Positions 11,990 to 25,264 of a DNA stretch of 64,000 bases are shown in pieces. The translations under genes were made by a program, and so were the position numbers. Location: the NCBI GenBank assembly GCA_958299035.1, contig CATQJL010000001.1:76963594-77027593 (forward strand), given 5' to 3'. The stretch is from Cylicocyclus nassatus. Lineage: Eukaryota; Nematoda; Chromadorea; Rhabditida; Strongylidae. Position 1 is the first letter of the stretch; every line of letters starts with the position of its first letter. The notes beneath the pieces were generated by a model, which was not told the DNA's origin, did not search any database, and worked only from the letters and a program-made list of their open reading frames with translations.

Positions 11990-12553
11990 ACTTATGCACA
12001 CTAGACATAAAACAAGGGTAACATTGATGGCATTGCAAACAAAACTCTACACTCTTTAAGCAGTTAGTTTGAGATAAAATCTATCACTCAAATGGCGGTC
12101 TCGACAGCATCACAATTCGTGAGCAGTTTAAGAATTCAAGAACTCACGTGACTGTCTGCAGCACAAGGAAGTGAAGGGGTGGAGAAAAAGTAGAAAAATT
12201 GCAATTAAATCCAGCATGGCCTTCACTGCAGCATTGTAAGCTCTAAAAATTTGTAGGTACTTATCTTAGCTGAGCGGGTTCACCTGTATCCCAGAATGTA
12301 TTTATGGCTTCTGAATAGAGTTGAAAAGGAGTGTTGTAGCCAGAACACAAGAAGACAAACTCAAAAAATTCTGTTTAACTCTGCAGTTTGTCGAACGAGT
12401 AGTAAGGTTACTTGTCCGTGACGCGTCATCGATTTACAGAACTTTGACAAATGAGTTAAGAATTTCCGTATTACTTTGGATCAATTGTTTTTTTCAAATG
12501 TTTTTACTTACTCATTCAGATTGGTTGGAGTGTGAAGGGGGGGGGGGGACTTA

Positions 12554-12969
12554 CAAGGGAAGGATACTAACTTAGATTCGCATTTTGAGATGAGACACAT
12601 ATATTTGGAAGTTCCTAGCTGTCTAGCGTTATTCCGTAGTGAGTTATGGGCTTGCCGTTGTGAGTAATTAACAAACTTCTGAACGTCGTAAGACGGCGTA
12701 GATAAGAATCTCCTCGAAAAGTGCTAGGAGAGTTAGCATCAGATTAATTCTTTCGATCTTGAAAAGGAGCATTATACAATTACAAAACCACCTAGACGTC
12801 GACACTGTAGCATCCATAACTCGAGGAGCACATAGAATAGAGACCATCATTGGCTTTAGAATAATGCTAAGCAGCTAGGAGCAGCAGATTTGGAATCAGC
12901 GTTCCAAGCTGATTCCAAATATGTGTGTCTCATCTCAGTAGGCAAATCTAAGTTAGTATCCTTCCCTTG
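12554..12969. mobile_element. PIF/Harbinger-like MITE, TTA duplication
   Basis: CAAGGGAAGGATACTAACTT at the left is matched by AAGTTAGTATCCTTCCCTTG at the right, with TTA outside both ends (12551-12553 and 12970-12972). Three-base TTA/TWA duplications are typical of PIF/Harbinger elements. A related copy lies at 41235-41704. Confidence 0.75.
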
Positions 12970-13048
12970 TTAGGAACAAGAGCCTAATCAGCCCGATGGG
13001 AGTGCTGCAGAATACAATTATGTTCACTGTCTCCTTGCTCCCTTTGGC

Positions 13049-14938
13049 TGGGTTCATACTGATCCGTAAGTTCGGGAACAGTTCCAGCAGGGGAAAGGGG
13101 GGGGGGGGCGCTCGTTACATGTGAGTAGCAATTGAAATCGTCGCAACGCGACGCTACGGTAACCCCGGCGAGGAGCAGTAGGGCAGAAAACTTGTGCATA
13201 TCTACACGCCTAGATTATCAATGCTTCTTCTATATTGCTAGTCTTTTACCCTCTTCAGTGTGTATCTTTTTTGTACTCTAGAAGGCTGATTTTACAAGTT
13301 TTATGGCAGAATTTTAAATAAGTAGGTACACCAATACGAAAATAGTCTGAAAACTTCCACAAAAGATGTAAAACTGTGTGCTGCTCATACCCTCGATACA
13401 TAGAGCCATGTACTCTGGTAACCTTCACTTTGAGCGCCGTAATAGAACAGAACCTTCACCTAAAAACAAAAAGCCATTTGGGGCGAAGCCCCGGTTGTTA
13501 TAATTCTGACCATACCGGAATGAGCGTGATTGAAGCAAATATAGGGAATAATACTTCTAGATTATCTCAGCGAAACCGAAAATTTGCGTTTTTATAGCCT
13601 TTTTTATGCTAAATAGAAGGTCTGTGAATGTTATTTCCAGAATTCAAAACAACTACTCTCAAATAACCTCCTATTTGACTAAAATCGAGTCTCTGAAGTT
13701 TAGGGAAGCTCTTGGAGTTGAATAAAAAAGCGGAACTGCGCTTAAATTTTGCGCAGAGACTCGCGCACGAAAATGCTGGTCTATCTCGTTATTGAGCGAC
13801 TTTCAACGCTTGGGACGTAATCAGTGCTCCTCATGGTGTCATGACGATGAGAATGATAAATAATGTTGTAGCATTTTTTTTGAGACCTCGCGGAGATCTA
13901 CTTTCAGAGCCAAATGCTCCGTAGCTCTGGTCTGTCTCCGCTGCTCGTCTCCGTCTTCGCGCGGTGCGCGCTACCTCGCTACCCCAAACGCGGGGCACGG
14001 GGCATTTGGCTCTGGTACCCTTTTCTTCGTTGTTTCGAACCCAGTTCTAGCAAGTTAGTATCAAAATGAAGCTCTTGATCTGTACTTTAACGCTGACAAT
14101 GTCACAAAACCACATTTCTTTGATTTAAAAGAGAAATCCAAAAACCTTGTTTTCGAAATCTCTTGTTTTCTTCCTAGATTAACTCTTCGCACGCGTTTTT
14201 TTCGTGCATTCTATAGATTTTGCTTTTGTTCATGATGCAGACAACGATCCAGTGCTTATCTCTTCGATAAAGGCGGAAATTTTTTGTGAAAAATCGTAAT
14301 GAGTGCATTTTTCTTTACCTCGTTCCTTTTCATAGTGAGCGCTACAAGTGAGACAACGTCCAAGAAAACGGAAACGCACATGCGGGGTAAAAATTTGAAG
14401 GACGCACCAAAAACTAGGTTGACTTTGACGCACATTTCGACTTGGTAAAAGTAAAACTCTTTTGTTTGCAAAACTAATTCTTTTCTTGTTCATCTTTCCA
14501 TAATCGTTATTTCTGGAACATGGTGTTTTTGGACTAAACAGAAAGAAAATTAACTTTTTCTCGTTTTCCCTCGTGTTGTGGATTACGTGGTCCTGGAGCG
14601 AAAATTGCAGCGTTTCCATCCGATTTTCAAGAAATTCTCTTCTTTTACTAAACGTTTTGCATGCTTTTTTCTTCTCTGGTTTTATATGAACAATCTTCGC
14701 TTTTTGTGTGTGGCAGATAATTAAACAATCTTCACTTTTAGAGCCCTGTCCCTTGACTATCGAAGGTATGGTGCTGTTTATCAATGTACCGAGTTCTCTG
14801 GAGCGGTTACTGGCAGCCTGTCGCGCGCGACATTTTCAATTTAGCACCCACACGTAACGATACGCACCCATTCCAGCAATTCACAATTCGAGCGCTGTGC
14901 TGGAACTGTTCCGAAACTTACGGATCAGTATGAATCCA
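13049..14938. mobile_element. 1.9-kb terminal inverted-repeat element
   Basis: The left end TGGGTTCATACTGATCCGTA recurs inverted at about 14920-14938, and the word GGAACAGTTCC is shared by both arms. The ends are related to those of the element at 2877-3678. A 184-codon minus-strand frame (14230-14784) lies inside. It has scattered cysteines near its C-terminus (RCLTCSAHYE) but no transposase motif I can name. Confidence 0.6.
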
Positions 14939-14954
14939 CTCTATGACATGACTA

Positions 14955-15707
14955 CAATTCAAACCCCGCCCCAGCGAGTCTGATCTAGATGGTCAAAAAA
15001 TGCTGAAAATTCCAAAAGAACAACAGGTCACTGAAACTGGCTCTTAGCCGAAAACCTTAAGACAATCGTACAAAGCTGAAGTTAAGCCTGAACAAAAGAG
15101 AAAAATAGTGCCTTTGTCAGAAGGTAATCTACTTGTTGAACACAATATTTTCTGTTAAAACAATATTTGAGAGATGAAAATTTAACAAAGCCCTGGAAAC
15201 TGTTTAAGAAACTGTGAAACTTTCAAAATAGCATTTTATCTGCTAAATTCGGGCAAAACATTGGCAGATCATTCGTAAGATCACCGTTCAAATTTTTTTT
15301 CAAAAATGGTTCTGTATTGAAGTGCTGAAATTTGCACAAAAGACTAGAAAATCATTCAATAAATGACTCCAAAACTTTTCAAAAACAGGTTTATTTAAGT
15401 TCTGAACTTCGAACAAAGATTAGAAAATCATTCAAGAAATAAGACAGGTCCAGATGCCATGGCATAAACATAAAGATTAAAAGATTACCTGGGCTATACT
15501 CTGAAATAATAATGATTTTGCAAATGTAACAATGTAATATAACGGCACAGTTTTTCTTTATCGTTTAGCTTGATTTCAGCTTTGTACGATTATTTTGAAG
15601 ATTTTCAGGCTAATAGCCAGTCTCAATGACCCGAAGTTTTATTGGAATTTTCAGCATCTCTTAGTCATGTTCCAAAACAGGTCTTCTGCGGGGTGGGGCT
15701 TGAATTG
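14955..15707. mobile_element. MITE with long inverted arms (CAATTCAAACCCCGCCCC ends)
   Basis: CAATTCAAACCCCGCCCC at the left is matched by GGGTGGGGCTTGAATTG at the right. The arms stay similar for about 110 bp, sharing GAAAATTCCAA and CGTACAAAGCTGA. No coding sequence is seen. Confidence 0.7.
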
Positions 15708-17398
15708 TCGGCATGTCCTAGGACAATCGGAGACAGCGAGCGTGATTGTACCCTGCAAGCTCTCCCCGAGATGGGCTAATTAGGCTCGGGTTCCTAATCT
15801 ACCGCATCCCTGTGTGAATGCATTGTCGGGGTTATTATGACTTTGTTGGTCTACAAGAGACGGAGATATAGTTGAAAATCATTACCCAATTTAGTTATTG
15901 TGATATTTGATTTACAGACTTACTACCAGTCAAATGCTCTTCTGAAACTTTTTTTGCAGTACAAATGGCAAGGACAAGCTGGCATGGCACCAAGACTAAT
16001 CCCATAAATGACGGCGGACTTCTGGATAGCGGGTTGAGCCTCGAACAACAGCTGCAAGAATTACGGCCTCTTTGAAAATTTTCATTTCCATCCCAGGAAA
16101 AATTTTCAACTGCCTATGATAGCGACTGAGAAAGGAGTGCGGGAGTTTCTAGCACCTTCTCGCACCATAGTTAGCACCAGCATTCCACACCCCACTGGTT
16201 ATCTTCAGTGTGCAGTAAACTAATGCAATGACTAGTGACTCAAAACTAGATAGAAAAAGGAAGCCGACGATGAGCTGCACCGCGGGTAAGATAAGAGAAC
16301 GTTGCAGTATGGCCTTCAATTCAATCCTACTTTTCCATGATCGTGTTGCTTCAATCCAACCATCCACCCCCTAAAACGTGCAAAAGTTAAGTTCCCAACA
16401 GCAGCCATTCAGTGTTCCAAGGAATATTCCATGAAGGCCCTGCAAGCGCCCTTTGAATACTTGTAAGCATATTTACCTTCTTTCTCAAGCATACTATGTG
16501 AAAGAGATCCGTTTGAAAAAAGTAATTTTTCTTCAAAACAAAGTACAATGGTGTTACTGCCATACTCATGCGTAAATTCAGAGAACAATAGCAGTACCTT
16601 ACTTTTTTGAACCAACGATCATCGAATGAGAAACTATTCGGCAAATGATTAGTATAGTCTTTCCATATTATTTGAGTTTGAATATTTGCATGCTCCTTGA
16701 AATGAGAAATCGACATCTTAATTACTTTCAGAAGAAATTTTACCTTACAAACATTATTGAGAAAGAATTGTTTGAAAGAGGATAAATCTAGAAGAAAACC
16801 TCTAAGCAGCAGAATTAAGCAATAAATTTTTAGTTGCTGGTTTTCCGACTACTGTGGCTCTCAACTTTCCTAATCATTGCACATAAATTGGCTATAAATC
16901 AGCCTTTTAAATTTTGATACCAAAAAATCTTTTTGCAACAAGTATACGACATTCGATAAATGCCGTTCACATGCCAAGATTGGCATAATTCAAAATGCTT
17001 TGATAATTGCATCTGTGTAAACACTTTCTTTAAATATTCGGGATTTCGACAGTTTTTAGTGCGCTTCAATGTGATTTAGCCTATTTGAGGAAACAGTGAA
17101 AATGTTAATTTTAATTCTTTTCTCGAAATTCAGTGTTCCATGAAAAGGATCGACTCAAGATGATAACTTTCGAGTTTGTGGTGTCGAGGGCTTTGAGACG
17201 GTGCTTTTACGAGCCAGCTCACTTAATCTTACAGCAAGAAAGCAAACTTAAAACTAAAGCACTCATCCGCGTTTGCAACCTGTAGAATAGGATAGCTACA
17301 CGGTAACGGGTGTAAAACATAGTTCTGAAATCGGTGTGCAGGCGATTGGGACGATCGTGAAGTTTTGCACACACACTACCGCCGCGCGCTACACACCT
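15708..17398. other. mostly non-coding; possible membrane-protein exon on minus strand
   Basis: A minus-strand frame at 16149-16367 encodes a basic segment followed by a hydrophobic stretch (AVQLIVGFLFLSSFESLVIA) and ends in TAG. It could be a remnant of a multi-pass protein such as a chemoreceptor, but no flanking exon was linked to it. The rest shows nothing. Confidence 0.25.
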
Positions 17399-17765
17399 TG
17401 CTGCTGCTTTTGCCTAAGCAAAGCACAGGGAAAAGATACATTTGCCGAATTGTGACTTTGACCCCTACCGTAAACCTACCGTAACCGTGATTTCTGATCA
17501 GCATGTCGAATAACCCCTTGTGCGAAGTTACAGCGGATTTTAAGATTTTGACCCCTAAATGTTTACCTACCATAACCTGAGAGAATGACGTCAGCATCAG
17601 CGGGCCAAATAACCCCTCTGGGCCAAGTTTCGGGCAAATCCCCGATTTTGATCCCCTACCGTAATCCCACGTAACTCCACCGAATAGCGCTGTCGCACGA
17701 AATAAACATCATATTTGTGTTCAGCGTACCAAATAACCTCCCTAGACGAATTTAGCGAAATTCAC
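17399..17765. repeat. degenerate modules related to the 23.7/44.1-kb MITE family
   Basis: About three imperfect units repeat words such as CTACCGTAA, CAAATAACC and CAGC(A)T. In reverse complement the same words occur, in order, inside the mariner-type MITEs at 23655-24422 and 44118-44886 (ATTACGGTAGG, TTATTTGACATGCTGA). This is probably an eroded relative of that family. Confidence 0.5.
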
Positions 17766-18329
17766 GATTTTCATTTTTTGGGTCAACTAATGTGGAATAG
17801 CGCCTGCATTTCCATATTAGCTGCTCGGTATAACATGCGGTACTTGTTCAGGAGGTGCTTCGCGTCCGTGCGAGATGCTCCTTTTTTAGATGTGTGCAAG
17901 AAGTCACTGTGCGAGAACTACCGCAATTTGTTACTAGCGGCCCTACGAGCCGCTGTAAGTGGGTCGGGGCAGATACATTAGTTTTTGCTTAGTTGGGACT
18001 GCATCTAATTATAAACGGTGTTCACATCTCCTCTCTAAAGAAGCTAAGGAAATAACAAATCAAACTTTGCAGGTTGACACCAAAAATATCAGATCTTTCC
18101 TTCCAAATGCCACCACCAGAGTTCAGTTATTTAATACAGCTTGCTTCTTTCGTTGCTTAGTTAAAATCAACATAATCGCTTCCCTAAAATGCTGACCAAT
18201 GCAGATGCATGCTGGTCTTCACCTCGGAAGCAAGGGCAAAATAAAGGACTCCAAAGCAAAGATGATTGGCTGTTGAAAACCAAACAATAAGGTAAAAGTC
18301 CCAGGGTCTGACAAAAGCTGAGGTGGTCG

Positions 18330-18630
18330 GAGGCCGTGGTCAATGTGGCGTAAATTCCGTGGAAATCGAGGTTTTCACTTCTTTACATGAAGATTGTGGG
18401 GGAAAACAAAACTTTTCGTTCCAAAAACTGGTCAGCCACATAGAAGGCCTGCCGGAGCTCAACCAGCGAGACCACAGCTTCCATGCTGGGTCTTCATTCT
18501 GGGAGCAGAGGTATTTTCTGGGATTGAAATTCTGTCGAAATCGAGATTTTTACCGTTTTTGTTGGAATTTCGGGGAAAACAAAACTTTTCGTTCCAAAAT
18601 GGTCAGCCAAGGAGAGGGCCTGCAATCAAT
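18330..18630. repeat. imperfect direct repeat, about 175-bp period
   Basis: AAATCGAG followed by GGGGAAAACAAAACTTTTCG and GTCAGCCA occurs near 18363-18440 and again near 18538-18610. The open frames over it (18323-18693) follow from the repeat and have no known domain. Confidence 0.55.
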
Positions 18631-19424
18631 GCAATTTTTGCTGTTCTACTGCTCTTCGGATTAAGAGTTTCGTCAATATTTCACAAAATGTAGAGTTCTG
18701 ACGACTAATCTAAGGAGAGTTGCAATCTTCAGATTTCATAAAATCAAACTATTATGCAAAATGGCCAGGAGGGGGCAGGAGAATCTTTAGAATGATGGAA
18801 CGTAGCTAAGGACATGAAAAGAAGAGGATAAAACGTAGTATGTTAACAGTAGAGATTTCTCTAGCTGTGAAGGCTGTGATCAAACCGAGCATACGGTATT
18901 TCATCCCAACAATTCGTCATCGCAGGCAAAGTCGAAACACGTGCCGTCATCGCATGCAGTGTAGGGTGCGATCAATAGTCAAACGTCGCGACAACCCTCT
19001 CCTCTCTAGCTTGTCTGCGGTTCGGAGTACACCGCTCCTCTAAATTTCTCATCGTCCGTAACCTCTGCGAAAGGGTATGATGTCTCGCGCGCTCGCACTG
19101 TCAACAACTCGCCCTCCGCCACGCTGAAGGGGGTCGTCAGGGTGGGTGAACCATGTGTAGTTTTCGTCGTCTCGCCGGATGTTTCCAGTTTATATATATG
19201 AAAGATATCAAGGAAACGACTCAAAATCTATTGTGTTTAAGGCCGGAAACAGAGCGGCCGCGGTCAACACTTTAACTTTATGACCTAGAAATGGTTGTTC
19301 TATTCGCCGATGAACTCAATGAACGGAGAATCAATTTCCTTCCGGGACCGTTTTATGCAATATACAGTTGCCAATTTTGCCTGCAATGAATTGCTGACAA
19401 TTTGCTTTTAAACAGCTTTTTCAG

Positions 19425-20054
19425 AGCTGTGACGTCATCCCACGGACCGTTTGATAATATAACGGCAGTCAACGAGCTTCCTCCTGGGATGTCTTATCTA
19501 AAAACACAGGTAGGTACGCGCATGCTCAAATCAAATCAAATCAAATGTTGGACTTTGCTCTTTTTTCCAGGAAATTGCAGTTCTACCGAGCGGCAGAGTT
19601 GTATTCCGCGAGGTAACACAGCTGGATTACTGATGGGTCACCTCTGCTGCCCGTTCAGTACTGCGTTATTGGAAACACGGTAAGTAGCTGTACGGTCGGA
19701 CTCACATTTATGAAAGCGATAGCCTTTTTGTGTGATCACGGTAGATGTACTTTAAAGGGGAGGGGAGTAAATTACAGATTCTTCTGGAACCTCATCTTGG
19801 TTTATTTTCCGCGAACATTATTCCGTAGACAAGAAGGATATCAATGTTGCACGGTTGGGCCATGTTTTCCTGCTACGGCGGGCATAAGGTAAATGTGTCA
19901 AAATTCCCTGATTTTTCTTCTATTCTTTTCTCGGGTAGCGGTCAAACCTCTTGTTTTGTAGGGTCATAGGTCTATCGATTACTGCGACTTTCTACGCGAA
20001 GATCACGTCGTCGATGTGTGCAGTGATCAAAGAACCTCAGAGCAATGCGAGTAA
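19425..20054 (+). CDS. 3' part of a cysteine-rich, probably secreted protein
   Basis: Four exons, 19425-19513, 19571-19679, 19829-19888 and 19970-20054, keep frame through all three introns (57, 149 and 81 nt) and end at TAA. The encoded part of about 114 residues carries a repeating cysteine pattern: NCSSTERQSC, GHLCC, YQCC, GPC, YC, VC and QC. The extracellular disulfide-rich style is clear. It loosely recalls lustrin-type cysteine modules of nematode proteins, but I cannot name the family. The 5' exons were not found; a frame at about 19291-19386 is a candidate. Confidence 0.5.
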
Positions 20055-21535
20055 AAATCTTTTCACATGTTTTATATCACTATTATATTTTATTCCATAT
20101 ATTCCTATATTTCGATCTTGCTTCTGATAGCTTGCCTGCTAAAAGGGTAGAGTTTCATTTTTTTTTGATGTACAACATTCTCTGTTTTGAATACCCAGCT
20201 CGTTCTATGTTCATTTTCATGTTCATTGTTGAGGGGGGGGGGAGCTAATAAAATATTTTTTCTGAATGATTACAACAAAAATCAGCACATCATGTTTATT
20301 GGATGTGACTTTCATGAGGTCAAGACTAAAGGAAATAAGAGGCAGTCAGGTCTTTCTTGCTGAATAGCAGTTTTTGACGGCTCTGTTCGGCTATCCGGCC
20401 CCTGATTTTCGTCGTGGATTTTTAGTCGAATGCCGTCTAGGTTGAACTATCTGACCCGTTGATGCCGAATACCATACCAATTTTGCGCAGTAGCCATTTC
20501 CTGCAAGCTGCGCTGGGTACACGGTAGGATGTCAAAATCACGAAATTTCACTCGACATGCTGCGCGCGAACATTATACTTTCCTTATGCTTTGGGACGTT
20601 TTCGCGGAGTTACGATGCGCTTTCGGCAGGGGGACATAATCTCACATATGGCTGGAATTCGGTATATAGGGATTATATATATTATGTTGACGTCCATGTA
20701 TCTACTAACAAGAATTCAAACGGTTTCATATGATCATGTGTGCATTTACACACATCGTTTATTTTTGGCGTTCTTGCGATTGCAACCGCCAGTTTGAAGT
20801 TAGATATCTATAAGAAAGGAAAAGAAACTGAGAACATGTTGAAAGCACTGGACTCAACGTTTTCTCCACAAAGACAGCATAGGAATGTCAGCATTGGTGT
20901 GCTTAATGACACACATTATGATATGTCATGATTCGACTGTAAGTCCGAGCGGACGCTATTTAGCTATTCGAACCCCAAAACATTTCTGACGTAGATCTTG
21001 CCCAAACTTCAGCTATGATGGTTATCACGCTTTTCGGCACGAAAGCGCCTCCCCTCCTGGTTATATTCAAGGTCACGGATGTGGTTACTTCGGCTAGGGG
21101 CCGGGGGAGCAAGGAATTTGGGCGCGCTGGACATGGATCATCCTGAATTTCAACGCTAGCGCGATTTTCTTGAGTTACGATGGGCGCAAGGTTGGTGGCT
21201 TAAAATTGCAAGATGATCAATTATCTGGAGGTGCTTTCCAGCATGTTCATTACGAATATCATACTTTTTGGCGCTTTTGGACCTTCTCGGGGAATTACGA
21301 TAGGTGTACGGTATGACATTAAAGCCGTTCCTAGTCCAAAACCTACTGCACGGGATTACCCAACGGGCTGTCACAATCATTGCACTCATTTTGCATGATA
21401 ACTCCTTATGCTGGGTTTCAAATCTAGGCTGACTTGGAAAGTATGAAAGCTGTTCGAATACCGCTCCAATGTACCATAACCCCACAAAGAGAGGTTATTG
21501 CAGCGAGCGAGCGCGATGAGAGTAGATGGCCTGCT
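20055..21535. other. no clear gene; one secreted-like fragment
   Basis: A frame starting with GTG at 20740 and ending at 20931 reads GVLAIATASLKLDIYKKGKE, like a signal peptide end followed by a propeptide. No ATG precedes it in frame and no following exon is found, so it may be a pseudogene scrap. The rest has repeated GTTACGAT words only. Confidence 0.25.
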
Positions 21536-21665
21536 TAAAGGCAGTCCGGGCAAAAAACTCGATTTTGAGATTTTGTGCTTACCCGGGCCCATTCACTACG
21601 CTGAATCCGGAAATGCACATTGTAGAGCGCGAAAACGCTGAGAAAAAGGCTCTCACAGAGAAGGG
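21536..21665 (+). mobile_element. truncated copy of the GGCAGTGTCCGGGCA MITE
   Basis: AAAGGCAGTCCGGGCA opens a segment that matches the left half of the element at 22184-22600 (AAAACTCGAT, CGCTGAATCCG) and then stops. No right end is seen nearby. Confidence 0.55.
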
Positions 21666-22183
21666 GAATCAGCAGGTGGGCGGGTCCTCATCACTGTGAA
21701 TTCACGCTCCCTGTTTCCGGAGCGAGCGGACGACGCCAGACGAATCCGCAATAGGGTTTAAGTAATCTTATTGCAAGTCAAGCGGAGCAAAGGTATTTGT
21801 ACATAGAGACGTTACCGGTAAGTAGCTCATAGGTTATTTGTCAGCAACGCTCATTAGCCTAGGTGCACTGTTGTGCATATAGCGAGGCTCTTATCTAGGC
21901 CTGAGAGATGCGGTTTCGCAGGTATGAAAATAAAGTTTGGTTGAGGTATCCTTCTCACGTATGGAAAAATATTACCTGTGGTGTTTTACAATGATCTTTT
22001 TGAGCATGTTAGTACTTCTCTTAGTACTAGTAATTGCAGCAACAGTACTTGTACAGTACCTTCAAATCTACTCTCTTTGAACGCGATTGGGAGGTTTTTT
22101 TCGAACAATGGTCGCTACTTAAGGGCACATGAATGGCTTCCAGATTCGTACAGAATTGGGTTGCATGACTTCCCCTGATTTTG

Positions 22184-22600
22184 AAGGCAGTGTCCGGGCA
22201 AGAACTCGATTTCTAGAGAATGCACTTACCGGGGGTTATCCGCAACGCTGAATCCGAAAATCCACTTTAGAACTCCGACTCCGCGCGAAAACGGCGAAAA
22301 CATACGTTTTCCAAAGCCGCACATTTTGAAATTCGACGGTCTTCACCAAAGCAGAGACGCGGAGTCGCTGCGGGACCCTACATTTTGACTGCGGCGGCAT
22401 GCGTACTCTGCCGCATAGCAAGAATTCGGGCAGCTCGGAGGACCCCGCCCCAAGGCGTAAGTTTCCCTACTTTCCGGACGTTTTTCTTGCTTCAGGTCGA
22501 GCGTTATGACGTCGCACTTGCGCGATGTTGTGTCTGAGGGGGGCCACGCTCACATGTCACTGAAATCCCAAAACCCCATCTTGCCCGGACACTGCCTTTA
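22184..22600. mobile_element. MITE with GGCAGTGTCCGGGCA ends
   Basis: AAGGCAGTGTCCGGGCAAGA at the left pairs with TCTTGCCCGGACACTGCCTT (one mismatch) at the right. About 415 bp with no coding potential. A further family member with diverged ends lies at 33452-33833, inside a gene intron. Confidence 0.75.
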
Positions 22601-23246
22601 AGGATAGAGCATTGTTATTCGACTCTCTTGCTATCAAAAAGGATAACTACGACCGAGACCTGGTGATACAGTACTTGGCCAGGAGGAGATGAGGATATTG
22701 GAGTGGTTACAACCACCCTTTTGTACTTATACAAGAGGATCGCCTGTATGTTGACTCATCTGCTGAGATAAGCGCAGGGCATTTTTCCCACGTGCAACAA
22801 TTTCGTAATGGTAAATGTTACTGTGCATGTTTCCCAATTTTGACACTCGCCAATGGTGTCACGCGCATTTCTTATGCGCAAATGCGTGTTGTGAAACAGC
22901 AGGTCATTGCTGTCCGTTAGTCGCATTATTCCTCAGTGTCTCAGTGCTCGTCAGTGCTTTCCCCTATGTGCAAAGATATCTTTCAATTCAATGCCAATCC
23001 ATAGGATTCCACAAAATATTGGTCTTCACAAGTAATCAATGAAATCTTTATGAGTTATGAGAAGGGTGATGGAAAGCGTGCAAGTGTGAGCATAATGTTA
23101 ACCTAGCATTTTTTCAAATAGTCTTCGAATTCAAGACTTAGAATGAGGCTTCTTTTGGTTCAAGGATTAGACGAAGCTGTATTCAAGAGGTTGATTTTCA
23201 TTACAAGTTCGATCAGCTACTTCAATCGAAATTTTGCATGCAGTCT

Positions 23247-23433
23247 AGAGCCTCGGACAGCCGATTTGAACGCCGCGATTTCCATTCATTTTCATTTTAC
23301 ATTCAAAAATTTTGCGCTGGAAAAGTATCCCAACCAAAATGGAAGCTGGTCGGCATGCAATGAACTCGTGACAGTTGTCTTGTCGCGATTGAATCGCGAC
23401 GATCAAATCGCGTGAACTCTGCCCGAGGCCTAA
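23247..23433. mobile_element. short inverted-repeat element
   Basis: TAGAGCCTCGGACAGCCGAT at the left and AACTCTGCCCGAGGCCTA at the right form imperfect inverted ends, continued inward by GCGATTT and AAATCGCG. About 187 bp, no gene. Confidence 0.5.
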
Positions 23434-23654
23434 TGCACTACACTACGAATTAGCAAAAGCCTTCAACAAGCTTCAAATTGGTTCCGAATAACGAAGGGCA
23501 GGTGACGTATTGAAATGAATTCGATTTAAGGGAATGAAGTTTTGATAAACTACAACAGCAGAGCCTCATAGGCGCAGAGAGAAATAGCCCATGACTAAAT
23601 TGACCGCCATAACAGCAAAACATTGTCTGTCTCATCATCCCTACATAAGTATTA

Positions 23655-24422
23655 GGTTGGCACATAAGTAATGCAACTTTTTATATAACTTTTGTCTATT
23701 TGAACGTAGCGCATTCATTTTTTGGCAATATAAGGAACATGATGTAAGCTTCTAATGCACACATTTTTGCCGATTTTTACCATCTTATGTGAGGATTACG
23801 GTAGGTTTACGGTACTATGGGAAAAACTTTAAAATGCATCAGATTTTGCTGAAACTTGGCCTATAGGGCTTATTTGACATGCTGATGACAAAAATGAGAT
23901 CCGTTTCGCATGAAAAGGCTTCGCTCGTGAGATCAAAAGATGAATTTTATTTTAGCTACAAATGAATATGACATTCGTGTTTATCGCATAGGATTATCCT
24001 ATAGTGCAAAGTTATAGCGAATTCTGACTATTCGCAGCTTAGTTATTGACAAATTGCCTTCAAAACTTGACGCATTTGACTTGTTCAACTTCTCAAAGGC
24101 GCCCCACCTTAATTTGGTTTAAATTTCATTTCTTTTTCACTGATTCCAATGTGCCAACTTCCAGCTACATGCTGCCTATAATTGCTTTTTCATATGTTCG
24201 AATCAGGTTTCGTAGGGCTTCATGTTTGCCAAAAAATCGTGAAACCTCGATTTTCAGCAGTTTTCAAAAAATGCTTAGATTTTTTGTACTACTTTATGAA
24301 GAATCAAACGGTTTGCGCAGACTTGCAGCTTACATCACGATCTACATGATGCCACAAGATAAGATTGCTACATAATATAAGAAAAAAGTTACGGGAAAAG
24401 TTGCAAAACTTATGTGCCAACC
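23655..24422. mobile_element. mariner-type MITE, copy 1
   Basis: It starts GGTTGGCACATAAGTAATGC and ends CTTATGTGCCAACC, flanked by TA. The 768 bp match the element at 44118-44886 almost base for base. No transposase frame survives. Confidence 0.85.
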
Positions 24423-25189
24423 TAATAATTAAATAATGCGCGAACATTTAGCAAGCTTAAGTGGACTACTCGCACCTTACTATACAAAAACGCTTTTATG
24501 ACGAAGAAAGCTATCAAATACAACGAGATAAGCTAATATTGCAAATTTCTGTCCAAAAATGACAACGTATGTCATCGTGAAGAGTCAAAGAATAGTGGGA
24601 AAAGTTCATTGAAACAGTATGAGATATGCTGTGATTCGGATTCGAATTTTTCCGGAAATTTTGAGAAGTGAGGTCCGGAGAGAACGTACACTTTTTGGTG
24701 TAGCATGTACAAAGAAGCCTGCCTTCAGTAAGAATTTGGTATATCGAATGATATGAAATTCTCCAAGGGCGTTGCCTATACATGAAATATATACATACAA
24801 GAAATATATACATGATGATTATCGAAACGTACCATTTTGCTACTATACGAGATTTATATATGCACAATCCTATACAGCATTTCACAGGAACCAGCAACTC
24901 ATGCAGCTGGTATTTTATCTCAGTTGCGGCTGGTGGACGGAGCCTCATTGCTTGATAGAATAGGATCATCTGCGATCTCACTTTATGCTCTTACATCTTA
25001 ATTCGAAATATGGAAAGAGGAGGAAGTGACAAGTTATGGAAAGTTTAGAAATCGCAAGACCTTTGGAGTTGCTTCGTAACAATTTCGCAGCTAATGCAAA
25101 ATGTAGAACAAAGCAGATACGAGCAAATTGCTGATGTTTATGACTAGTCAAAAAGTGTAAAATTTCAAACTTGTCCTCTTGACTACCGT
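24423..25189. other. no gene seen
   Basis: AT-rich spacer. The longest frame (24514-24981, minus) overlaps others and has no recognised motif. Confidence 0.4.
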
Positions 25190-25264
25190 TTAAGTTGCGT
25201 AAAAATGCACATTCACTTCAAATCGAGACAGTCGCTGTCAGTTTAACAAACAAGGAAGATAGGA

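Noticed and set aside
14230..14784. 184-codon minus-strand ORF as a transposase
   Set aside because: It lies within a terminal inverted-repeat element, but no DDE residues or other transposase motif could be recognised.
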